This document shows, piece after piece, positions 49,489 to 56,591 of a DNA stretch of 64,000 nt. Both the position numbers and the translations under genes were made by a program. The DNA lies in contig NZ_CP096276.1 of assembly GCF_024662235.1 (NCBI RefSeq), positions 2,170,001-2,234,000 of the forward strand, read 5' to 3'. Source of the stretch: Pimelobacter simplex. Lineage in GTDB: Bacteria > Actinomycetota > Actinomycetes > Propionibacteriales > Nocardioidaceae. How positions within the stretch are numbered: the stretch's first letter is position 1; every line of letters begins with the position of its first letter. Under the pieces are notes generated by a model, which saw only the letters and a list, made by a program, of their open reading frames with translations, had not been told where the DNA came from and ran no database searches.

Positions 49489-49677
49489 CTAGGTCCTCCG
49501 ACGGCCCCGATCCGCAACGTACCGCACCGTGTCGCAGCCGGGGCGCGCGCACTGCTCCTCCGCCTCCGCCCCCCGCCGGAGCGAGAGGTGGATTCCCTTC
49601 AACGCCCAGACGTGACCGGCCTCGACGGTGCACGGCTGGGCGCCGTCGTATCCCCGCTCCGCACCGTCCTCGGTCAC
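49489..49677 (-). CDS. Small Cys/His minus-strand protein
   Basis: 62 residues from a GTG at 49677. CTVEAGHVWALKGI followed by EQCARPGCDTVRYVAD gives a zinc-type Cys/His pattern seen in small actinophage proteins. It is opposed to the late genes, in the 314-bp gap between MuF-toxin and protease. It could be an accessory protein or, speculatively, the immunity partner of the toxin domain. An alternative longer start at 49806 would overlap the protease start. Confidence 0.45.
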   Translation of the reverse strand: MTEDGAERGYDGAQPCTVEAGHVWALKGIHLSLRRGAEAEEQCARPGCDTVRYVADRGRRRT

Positions 49678-49723
49678 CCGACGCACGGTACTCCGCTCAC
49701 CCCTCGACCCGGGAGGTCCCGAC

Positions 49724-51013
49724 ATGTCCAAGAAGCTGCGCGAGACCGCACGCCTGCTCGAGGCCGCCGACGGCCAGGCCCCCGGTCTCCGCCTCGTCCA
49801 GCTCATCTCCCCCGGCTGGGGCAGCTCGGGCTACTACTCGCCCGCCGTCCTCGAAGCCGCCGTCGCGGACCAGGTCATCCCGGCCGGCACCCACATGTAC
49901 GCCGACCACCCCACTGACCTCGAGCTGATGGAGCGCCCCGAGCGCTCGATCAAGGACCTCGTCTCGACCACGACCACCGAGGCGCGCCTCGCGACCGACA
50001 TCGACATCGCGGCCGGCGCCGAGCCGGGCGCACTCGTCGCCGAGGTCCGGGTCGTCACGCCGTACCGCGACCTGATCGACGACCTCGCCGACGACATCGG
50101 CGTCTCGATCCTCGGCTCGGCCACCGACACCAGCATCGGCGAGGCCGACGGCCGCCGCGGCACGATCATCGAGGGCCTCGCCTTCGTCCAGTCCGTCGAC
50201 TGGGTGACCCGCGCCGGCCGCGGTGGCCGCGCGCTCAGCGTGCTCGAGTCCGCGCGCGCCGGCCGCCGCGCGGCGGGCCGGGGGCTGCGTGAGGCCACCG
50301 TCAACGACACCCGCGACGGGCTGGCTGTCGCGCTGCGCGACGCCTACGGCGGCAGCGAGCGGACCTGGGTGTGGGTGCGCGACTTCGACGACTCGACGGT
50401 CTGGTTCGAGATCGAGTCCGAGGGCGACGAGAACGGGATCTACGGCCAGCCCTACACGCAGAGCTCCAGCGGCGCCGTCGAGCTCACCGGCGATCGCACC
50501 GAGGTGCGGATCGTCACCACCTACGTCCCGGCCACCCGGCCGGACGAGAAGAAGACCACCAAGGAGTCCAAGGAGGACACCATGCCCAAGATCGAGATCG
50601 AGGAGTCCGAGCACACTCGGCTCATCGAGACCGCCGGCCGGGTGGACGCTCTCGTCAGCGAGAACGCCGCCCTCAAGGAGAAGGACGCCCGCCGCACCCG
50701 TGCGGACCGGGCCCACGAGCTCGTCGCCGAGCGCGCCAAGGCCGCCGGCGTCACCTTCGACGCCCTGCAGACCCGCGGCCTGATCGCCGAGCTCCCGGTG
50801 ACCGAGTCCGGCGACCTCGACGAGACCGCGTTCTCCGCCGCGGTCGACAAGGCCGCCTCCGACCTCAAGGAGGCGCAGGCCGCCGGCGGCGACGGCAACG
50901 TCGTCGGCTTCGGCGGCGCCCCGAGCGGCACGCCGGTCGCGGAGTCCGGCCACCGAACCAGCAACCCGTGGGGCCGCAGCCTCACCGAGGCCAGCAACCA
51001 GAAGGGAGCCTGA
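49724..51013 (+). CDS. Capsid maturation protease fused to scaffold
   Basis: 429 residues from ATG 49724 (GGGAGG upstream). The N-terminal protease-like part contains PGWGSSGYYS and THMYADHPT, consistent with Ser/His catalytic residues of phage prohead proteases, and DIGVSILGSATD. The C-terminal third (from Met287) is a helical scaffold with its own ribosome binding site. It sits directly before the decoration and capsid genes. The in-frame extension upstream to 49628 was rejected. Confidence 0.85.
   Translation: MSKKLRETARLLEAADGQAPGLRLVQLISPGWGSSGYYSPAVLEAAVADQVIPAGTHMYADHPTDLELMERPERSIKDLVSTTTTEARLATDIDIAAGAEPGALVAEVRVVTPYRDLIDDLADDIGVSILGSATDTSIGEADGRRGTIIEGLAFVQSVDWVTRAGRGGRALSVLESARAGRRAAGRGLREATVNDTRDGLAVALRDAYGGSERTWVWVRDFDDSTVWFEIESEGDENGIYGQPYTQSSSGAVELTGDRTEVRIVTTYVPATRPDEKKTTKESKEDTMPKIEIEESEHTRLIETAGRVDALVSENAALKEKDARRTRADRAHELVAERAKAAGVTFDALQTRGLIAELPVTESGDLDETAFSAAVDKAASDLKEAQAAGGDGNVVGFGGAPSGTPVAESGHRTSNPWGRSLTEASNQKGA
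50582..51013 (+). CDS. Internal-start scaffold protein (within protease gene)
   Basis: 143 residues from an in-frame ATG with a strong AAGGAGG at 50570-50576, five bases before it. The product (MPKIEIEESEHTRLIETAGR...) has a long coiled-coil-like helix and a disordered Gly/Asn end. This mirrors lambda, where the scaffold Nu3 is made from inside the protease gene C. Free scaffold would be made in excess over protease-scaffold. Confidence 0.75.
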   Translation: MPKIEIEESEHTRLIETAGRVDALVSENAALKEKDARRTRADRAHELVAERAKAAGVTFDALQTRGLIAELPVTESGDLDETAFSAAVDKAASDLKEAQAAGGDGNVVGFGGAPSGTPVAESGHRTSNPWGRSLTEASNQKGA

Positions 51014-51015
51014 CC

Positions 51016-51411
51016 ATGGCCACCAACGAGAAGTTCCGCGACGCCGACCACCTCCCCCTGCCGGTCCCGGCCGGGAAGAAGGCCGGCGACCCCGTCCGCG
51101 TCGGCAGCCTCAACGGCGTCTGCGAGACCAACCGTGCCAAGACCGACGTCCCGGCCTACAACCAGGACGGCACCCGCAACACGTCGTACGACTTCGGCGG
51201 GGGCAACCAGACGGGCTACGCCTCGGTGTGGCTCAAGGGCGCCCACGTCTTCACCGTCGACTTCGCCGTCGCCAACATCGGCGACCCGGTCTACATCCTC
51301 GCCGACGGCTCCGGCCTCACCGGCACGGCGTCGGGCAACAACCTGTACGGCCACGCCCTCACCACCAAGGGCGCGCCCAGCGGCCCGCTGACCGTTCGCA
51401 TCGCGAACTGA
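51016..51411 (+). CDS. Capsid decoration protein (DUF2190-like)
   Basis: 131 residues, ATG three bases after the protease stop. Beta-rich, with PVPAGKKAGDPVRVGSLNGV and VWLKGAHVFTVDFA, then NIGDPVYILADGSGLT, all as in DUF2190-type capsid accessory/stabilising proteins. It should bind the outside of the capsid lattice. Confidence 0.8.
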   Translation: MATNEKFRDADHLPLPVPAGKKAGDPVRVGSLNGVCETNRAKTDVPAYNQDGTRNTSYDFGGGNQTGYASVWLKGAHVFTVDFAVANIGDPVYILADGSGLTGTASGNNLYGHALTTKGAPSGPLTVRIAN

Positions 51412-51424
51412 GAGGACCAGCACC

Positions 51425-52576
51425 ATGACCAGCAACATCGAGGTCCTCCACGGCAACGCTGCCGTCGAGGCCGCCTCCGACGCCGACTTCCCCGGCGCCA
51501 CGAACCCGCGGAACTACCAGATCACCGAGTCGTTGATGGACAAGGCGATGACGCTGATGGAGGACGCTTTCCGCGGGAAGTGGGGCGCCGCCCAGCGACT
51601 CGCCGAGGCGTTCGCGACCAGCGACTTCACCCTCGCAGCGTTCGCCGCCATCGACACCGAGATGCAGCGGCAGTACGACGAGCTGCCCTCGACCTGGCGC
51701 GGCTACACCGACGTGACCACGGTCAACGACTTCCGTCCGAAGCGGCTGCTCGACAAGTGGCGGAACACGGTCGGGTTCGACCTGGTGCCCGAGCTCACCG
51801 AGTACCCCGCCGAGGACGCGCGCGGGCACGCGCTCAACGAGATCGCGGTGGCCAAGTTCGGTCGCCGGTTCGCGATCTCCTGGGAGTCGTGGATCAACAA
51901 CGAGGCGATCCAGGAGTTCGAGGACCTCCCGGGCGTCATCGCCCGCCAGGCCCGCGAGACCGAGGCGATCAACGCGGTCTCCAACCTGATCGCGGCGGAC
52001 CGCAACGGCGTCAACACGGCGTTCTTCAAGGCCGGCAACGGGAACGCGCCGACCGCGCTTCCCCTCACGCTCGACAACCTCGACGGCGTCCTCGACCTGA
52101 TGGCGGCGAGGAAGTCGAAGATCTCCGGCCGCACGGTCGCGGCGCCGCCGCTGCAGGTCGTCGTGCCGCAGACCCTGAAGCGGACGATCGAGCGGATCCT
52201 CGCGGTCCGGACGATCAAGAAGACGACCACGTCGGGGTCGGACTCGACCGAGTTCGAGTACGACAACTACGTCAACGTCGACTACGTCGTCGACCCGATG
52301 CTCGACTACTGGAACACCGGCTCGAAGGCGGCCGGCACCTGGTTCGTCGTGCCGAAGCCGAAGACCGCGCGTCCCGCGCTGTGGGCTGCCTACCTGCGTG
52401 GTCACGAGCAGCCCGACATCCGGGTGAAGAGCTCGGCCAGCCAGCGGGTCGGCGGCGGCGACGTCTCGCCCCTCGAGGGGTCGTTCGAGATCGACGACAT
52501 CCAGTACCGCGGTCGTCACATCGTCGGCCACCAGAACGGCGACCCGACGTTCACGTACGCCTCGAACGGCAGCTGA
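51425..52576 (+). CDS. Major capsid protein
   Basis: 383 residues. HK97-fold-type features: N-terminal helix, FAISWESWINNEAIQEFEDL, a long spine-type region, and a C-terminal FEIDDIQYRGRHIVGHQNG typical of actinophage capsid proteins. GAGAGGACC precedes the ATG. Located after decoration and before connectors. Its own hairpin (52597-52638) follows. It would form the icosahedral shell. Confidence 0.88.
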   Translation: MTSNIEVLHGNAAVEAASDADFPGATNPRNYQITESLMDKAMTLMEDAFRGKWGAAQRLAEAFATSDFTLAAFAAIDTEMQRQYDELPSTWRGYTDVTTVNDFRPKRLLDKWRNTVGFDLVPELTEYPAEDARGHALNEIAVAKFGRRFAISWESWINNEAIQEFEDLPGVIARQARETEAINAVSNLIAADRNGVNTAFFKAGNGNAPTALPLTLDNLDGVLDLMAARKSKISGRTVAAPPLQVVVPQTLKRTIERILAVRTIKKTTTSGSDSTEFEYDNYVNVDYVVDPMLDYWNTGSKAAGTWFVVPKPKTARPALWAAYLRGHEQPDIRVKSSASQRVGGGDVSPLEGSFEIDDIQYRGRHIVGHQNGDPTFTYASNGS

Positions 52577-52596
52577 CCGCGCACGCAGCTGCTCCC

Positions 52597-52638
52597 GCCG
52601 TGGGCGGCCCGGGCAACCGGGCCAGGGTCGCCCACGGC
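52597..52638 (+). terminator. Strong two-part hairpin after capsid gene
   Basis: Outer stem GCCGTGGGCG (52597-52606) with CGCCCACGGC (52629-52638), and inner stem GCCCGG (52607-52612) with CCGGGC (52617-52622) capped by the tetraloop GCAA, a GNRA type. A 6-base bulge lies on the right arm. No T-run follows; it may slow polymerase or protect the capsid mRNA 3' end. Confidence 0.6.
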
Positions 52639-52670
52639 TCCACACCGGCACCACCTCGAGGAGGCTGAGC

Positions 52671-53045
52671 ATGGCGATCGACTACAGCAGCAAGGTCGGC
52701 AAGGTCCGTCTCCTCATCAACGACGTCGACGAGGGCAACCTCGTCTTCCCCGACGACCAGCTCGAGGCGTTCCTCTCCCTCGAGCACGACAGCGTGAAGC
52801 GTGCGGCGGCTCAGGCGATCGACTCGCAGGCCACCAACGAGGCGCTCGCGCTGAAGGTCCTCAAGGACCACCAGGTGCAGACCGACGGCGCGAAGCTCGC
52901 CGACGCGATGCGCCGGCACGCCGACTCGCTGCGCAAGCAGGCCCGCGAGGACGAGGACGCCGAGGACGACGGGTTCTACTTCGACGTCATCGACATCGTG
53001 GGCGGCAACCGCAGCCACCCCGAGCTCACCGAACGGCCCCTGTGA
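52671..53045 (+). CDS. Head-tail connector (adaptor) protein
   Basis: 124 residues. KVRLLINDVDEGNLVFPDDQLEAFL and the helical YERAAAQAID-type region (KRAAAQAIDSQATNEALALK) fit the gp6/gp15-like phage adaptor family. It lies between capsid and the stopper-like gene. Binds the portal to continue the DNA channel. Stop overlaps the next ATG. Confidence 0.75.
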   Translation: MAIDYSSKVGKVRLLINDVDEGNLVFPDDQLEAFLSLEHDSVKRAAAQAIDSQATNEALALKVLKDHQVQTDGAKLADAMRRHADSLRKQAREDEDAEDDGFYFDVIDIVGGNRSHPELTERPL

Positions 53046-53485
53046 TGCCTCGCCCGGTGGGCTACGGCCGGCCCGGCACCCCGGTCTTCCCCGACGGCTG
53101 GGCCACGGCCGCCGCCGGCGTGCTGGACGACACCCACGAGTCCGCCGTGACGATCGCCGCTCCGGGCGCGACCCACGGATGGAGCGAGAGCGACGGCCAG
53201 ACCGTCACCACGCCCGCCTCCCCGTCGTACGACGGCCCGGCGACCATCCGGCCGGCCAGCGAGGCCGAGGGCTCCAGCGAGCCCGTCGCCGGCGAGGAGC
53301 AGGTCACCGTGACCCGCTACCAGGTCGGACTCCCCCAGCCGACCGGCGGCATCACGGTCGGCCAGGTCGTGCACGTCGTGTCGTCGCCCGACGCCGCGGT
53401 GGTCGGCCGCGACCTCACGGTCGTCGACATCGAGCACGGCGACCGGCGCTTCACCCGCTACCTCTACGCGACCCTCAACAGCTGA
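53045..53485 (+). CDS. Head-tail connector (stopper) protein
   Basis: 146 residues from the ATG; an in-frame GTG one codon earlier is part of the overlap. A small beta-barrel type (VGQVVHVVSSPDAAVVGRDLTVVDIEHGDRRF) with an unordered N-terminus. Position between adaptor and HK97-gp10-like gene supports a head-completion stopper. Confidence 0.7.
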   Translation: MPRPVGYGRPGTPVFPDGWATAAAGVLDDTHESAVTIAAPGATHGWSESDGQTVTTPASPSYDGPATIRPASEAEGSSEPVAGEEQVTVTRYQVGLPQPTGGITVGQVVHVVSSPDAAVVGRDLTVVDIEHGDRRFTRYLYATLNS

Positions 53486-53507
53486 TCCACGGGAGGCGGT
53501 GACGGCC

Positions 53508-53912
53508 ATGATCAACATCGACCTGACCGAGATCCACCACCTCGCCGCCGACCTCCGCTCCGCGCCCGCGCGCGTCGAGCCGGCCGTCGACGCCGAGGTC
53601 GGCCGCGGCGGCTACCGCGTCCAGGCCCGGGCGCAGGTGAACGCCCCGAAGGACACCGGCACTCTCGCCTCGTCGATCACCACCGACCTGGGCCACCTCT
53701 CGTACGAGGTCGGCCCCGAGGCGAACTACGGCGGATTCGTCGAGGAGGGCACCAGCGGCCCGTACCCGATCGAGAACGCCTTCGGCCTCGGGATCCTCGT
53801 CCTGCACCCCGGCATCGATCCTCAGCCCTACCTCGGGCCGGCCTTCGACGCCGACCTGCCCCGCACCGAGCGCGGCATCCTCATGGCCGCCGCCGACCGG
53901 ACGCTGGGCTGA
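53508..53912 (+). CDS. HK97 gp10-like tail/neck protein
   Basis: 134 residues from ATG 53508 (preferred over GTG 53499, which is too close to GGGAGG). NAPKDTGTLASSI, YEVGPEANYGGFVEEGTSG and PYLGPAFDADLPRT are characteristic of the HK97 gp10/phage tail component family. Functions at the neck or tail-joining step. Confidence 0.85.
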   Translation: MINIDLTEIHHLAADLRSAPARVEPAVDAEVGRGGYRVQARAQVNAPKDTGTLASSITTDLGHLSYEVGPEANYGGFVEEGTSGPYPIENAFGLGILVLHPGIDPQPYLGPAFDADLPRTERGILMAAADRTLG

Positions 53913-53917
53913 CCGCG

Positions 53918-54394
53918 ATGGCCACGATCCGGCGCCTGCTGCTCAGCCACCAGGTCGACGCCCGGCTCCGTGCGCTCCCGGTCGCTGGGCCGGCCGTCAC
54001 GGTCTACGAAGGCGAGATCCCCAACCCCGCGCCGCTGCTCACGATGCCCGGCACCAACACCCCGGATCCGTCTGGCCGGGTCGCGCCGTACGTCGTCCAC
54101 TTCGGTGGAGTCGGCACGCCGGTCGTCGAGCCCGACGTCGCCGACTCGATGGTCGAGCTCGACTGGCCGGTGCACCTGCTGTGCGTCGCCGGGTACCGCG
54201 ACGACTGCCTCGACCTAGTCGACCGGGTGCACGCCTGGCTCTACCGCTGGTCACCCGTCGTCGACGGCGTCGCCGTCGGCCGCCTGACGCAGCCCCTCGG
54301 CTACGAGCCGGCTCCCCCGCGGCGGATCGACACCGTCCAGCCGGTCCGGTTCGAGGTGCCTCTGCAGTACCGGCTCGCGGCCACCGCGAGCTGA
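53918..54394 (+). CDS. Tail completion (terminator) protein
   Basis: 158 residues, between the gp10-like gene and the tail module. Mixed alpha/beta: LLLSHQVDARLRALPVAG, VELDWPVHLLCVAGYRDDCLDLVDRV. Fits minor tail terminator (gpU-like) proteins by length and order. The partial gene at the left edge of the window (1-182) may be its prophage A counterpart, by position. Confidence 0.7.
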   Translation: MATIRRLLLSHQVDARLRALPVAGPAVTVYEGEIPNPAPLLTMPGTNTPDPSGRVAPYVVHFGGVGTPVVEPDVADSMVELDWPVHLLCVAGYRDDCLDLVDRVHAWLYRWSPVVDGVAVGRLTQPLGYEPAPPRRIDTVQPVRFEVPLQYRLAATAS

Positions 54395-54488
54395 CGCCTT
54401 CCCCCCGACTCCCGACGCACCTTCCCCGGCGCCGGGCGCTTCCCCCTGCCCATCCACCAGCCCGACCAGCACCGAGGAGGACCCCGTC

Positions 54489-54860
54489 ATGAACGACGGA
54501 TTCGTCGAGGTCTACGCGAAGTCGACCGGCCAGAAGCAGTGGGTGCCCGAGCACTACCTCGAGCACCCCGTCCTCGGCCGCGACTTCGAGGAGACCCCCA
54601 GCAGCCGCGCCAACCGCGACGGCGACCAGCCGCCGGCCGGGCCGCCCGCCCAGGCCTGGACGCGCGCTCAGCTCGACCAGCACGCGTCGGTGGTGCTCGG
54701 GCTCGACACGAGCGACCTGGCCACGAAGGCCGACGTCGTCGCGGCGATCGAGCGCGAGACCCAGCACGACCCGGACGACCCGGACGACCCCACCCCCACC
54801 GACTCGGACGGCACCCCGCCGCCCAACCAGCCCCCGGCCGCCGGGGAGAACCAGGAGTAG
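54489..54860 (+). CDS. Small hydrophilic pre-tail-tube protein
   Basis: 123 residues after a 94-bp gap that shows only C-rich, gene-free sequence. N-terminal YAKSTGQKQWVPEHYLEHPVL, then a charged Asp/Pro tail (DPDDPDDPTPTDSDG). It matches the prophage A gene at 254-673 in position, size, composition and leader (GACCCCGTCATG). Minor tail-related role inferred. Confidence 0.65.
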   Translation: MNDGFVEVYAKSTGQKQWVPEHYLEHPVLGRDFEETPSSRANRDGDQPPAGPPAQAWTRAQLDQHASVVLGLDTSDLATKADVVAAIERETQHDPDDPDDPTPTDSDGTPPPNQPPAAGENQE

Positions 54861-54864
54861 CAGC

Positions 54865-55386
54865 ATGCGCAGTCTCGCCGACGGCCACGAGAAGATCGCC
54901 GTCCTGACCACCAAGCCCGTCGACCCCGCCAACCCGACGGTGACCGAGCTCGCCGCCGGTATCGACGCCTCGTGCGCCGTGCTGGCCTCGGACTGGAACT
55001 TCGGACCGACCGACTCCGACACCTTCTCGGAGCCCGCGGTCTGCGAGGACTCCAACGCCCAGTCCTACGGCCGCTCCAACGGCCAGTTCGGCGCCACCAT
55101 CTTCCGGCACTTCGCGACCGCGACCCCGGGCGAGGCCGACGCCACCGCCGACACCACCTTCGCCGCGGTCAAGGTCAAGGGCACCACGGTGTGGGTGTAC
55201 TCGCGCCTCACCGCGAAGAAGTCCGCCGAGGCGTGGGCCGAGGACGACGAGATCCGCTACGGCGCCGAGGTCCTCACCGACACCCCGCAGCCGCCCCAGG
55301 AGTCCGGCGGCTACGTCAAGGCCCGCGTCCCCGGCCAGGTCCAGAAGTCCTGGCCGTACATCAAGGCCGCGCCCGCGACCCCCTGA
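54865..55386 (+). CDS. Major tail tube protein
   Basis: 173 residues. Beta-rich, with DNFGPTDSDTFSEP-type WNFGPTDSDTFSEP, FGATIFRHFAT and VKVKGTTVWVYSRL. Length, position before the chaperone pair, and the shared hairpin downstream all match prophage A's tail tube. Polymerises to form the tail tube. Confidence 0.8.
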   Translation: MRSLADGHEKIAVLTTKPVDPANPTVTELAAGIDASCAVLASDWNFGPTDSDTFSEPAVCEDSNAQSYGRSNGQFGATIFRHFATATPGEADATADTTFAAVKVKGTTVWVYSRLTAKKSAEAWAEDDEIRYGAEVLTDTPQPPQESGGYVKARVPGQVQKSWPYIKAAPATP

Positions 55387-55401
55387 TCGGCCGCCCGAAC
55401 T

Positions 55402-55437
55402 GGGGTGGCGGGCGTCGTGAGGACCGCCCGCCACCCC
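55402..55437 (+). terminator. Strong GC hairpin after tail tube gene
   Basis: Perfect 13-bp stem (GGGGTGGCGGGCG at 55402-55414 with 55425-55437) and a 10-base loop. No T-run. It matches the hairpin at 1220-1256 in prophage A in position, not in sequence. Confidence 0.65.
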
Positions 55438-55509
55438 TCACCACCACCGTCCTCACACCCGTCCTCGCACGCCGTCCTCGCACCCCGTCCTCACACCCAG
55501 GAGCACGCC

Positions 55510-56127
55510 ATGACCGACCAGCCCGCCGCCAACGTCCCCACCGCCGACACCGCCGGCCTCATCGACGACTTCCTCGACCTCGACGAGATCCTGTCCGCCC
55601 AGGTCCACCGCGCCGAGAAGACCGAGATCCTCTACCTCAAGCCGCACCTCGAGGCGGAGATCGACGCCCTCGAGGCCGACCTGGAGAAGGCCGTCAGCAA
55701 CCCCCGCTGGCTGGACGCAGTCGGCGAGGTCGCGGTCGGCGACCAGGCCGATGACAGCGCGACCGCCGAGGACCTCGCTGAGCAGATCCAGTCCAAGCGC
55801 CGCGAGTACGCCGAGTCCGGCAAGAAGGTGCTCCTGCGCCAGATGCCGTCGGACGAGTGGACCGAGTTCGAGGCCACCTGGAAGAAGGTCCTCGAGGCCG
55901 GCTCGCCGTACCCGGCGGAGATGTGGGACGACCTCATCTCGAAGTGCGCGGTCCGCCCGACGATGCCGGTCGACAAGCTCAAGGCCCTGCGCAAGAAGCT
56001 CGGCCACCCGCCGCTGCACAACCTCGCCCTGACCGCGTGGAAGCTGAACACCGAGGGCGGTGTGTCCGTCCCTTTCTCGCGACTCTCCTCGGACGTCCTT
56101 CGGCCCAAGGCGTTCGGGACGAACTAG
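55510..56127 (+). CDS. Tail assembly chaperone (short form)
   Basis: 205 residues from ATG 55510, with AGGAG upstream. Helical and acidic (LIDDFLDLDEILSAQVHRAEK, LEADLEKAVSN), like the lambda gpG family. Lies between tail tube and tape measure, with an overlapping -1 frame at its 3' end. The slippery heptamer is at 56070-56076. Function as in prophage A. Confidence 0.85.
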   Translation: MTDQPAANVPTADTAGLIDDFLDLDEILSAQVHRAEKTEILYLKPHLEAEIDALEADLEKAVSNPRWLDAVGEVAVGDQADDSATAEDLAEQIQSKRREYAESGKKVLLRQMPSDEWTEFEATWKKVLEAGSPYPAEMWDDLISKCAVRPTMPVDKLKALRKKLGHPPLHNLALTAWKLNTEGGVSVPFSRLSSDVLRPKAFGTN

Positions 56128-56549
56128 CACTGGCCCTGGAGCTCCGCGTCCCGCCGTCGGTGCTCCGGGGTCGGACCTCCTCGACGTTCCACCTCCGCGA
56201 CGAGGACGGGAACGTCGTACGCACGGTGACCGAGTCACCGTGGACCGAGGAAGACCGGGCGCTGATGCTCGCCTACCGGATGTACCTCAACTCGCTGTGC
56301 AGCGGGGACTGCGGCCAACCCCGGGCGCTCGCTCACCATCCCGCGAACGACGGCTGGTACGGCGTCGGCGAGCGGGTCATCTGCCACGCCTGCACCGCGC
56401 TCAAGCGCGCCGCCAACGAAGGGTCGAAGGAGCCGGTGAAGCCGGTCGAGTACTACGTCCTCGACCACGACCGGGACTACGACGCCAACCCGCTTCCCGT
56501 GCTCGACCGCGACCGTGACACGCCGGATCTCGGCGCCTTCAGGGTCTGA
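55510..56549 (+). CDS. Frameshifted tail assembly chaperone (GT-like fusion)
   Basis: A -1 slip at 56070-56076 fuses the short chaperone to a frame open to 56549. After the slip the product runs PFLATLLGRPSAQ, then LALALELRVPPSVLRG. The extension of about 158 residues has a Cys pattern (CSGDCG, ICHAC) that may bind zinc, as does its prophage A counterpart. The overlapping frame has no good start of its own. Confidence 0.8.
56070..56076 (+). promoter_or_regulatory. -1 ribosomal frameshift slippery heptamer CCCTTTC
   Basis: In the chaperone frame the bases read C CCT TTC, an X XXY YYZ heptamer. A -1 slip from here enters the frame of the extension without meeting a stop. It lies about 50 bases before the zero-frame stop. 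CCCTTTC is less usual than CCCAAAA. Confidence 0.75.
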
Positions 56550-56591
56550 CCAGCACGCACGCTCCCCCAATGACGAGAGGACGGTGACTTG

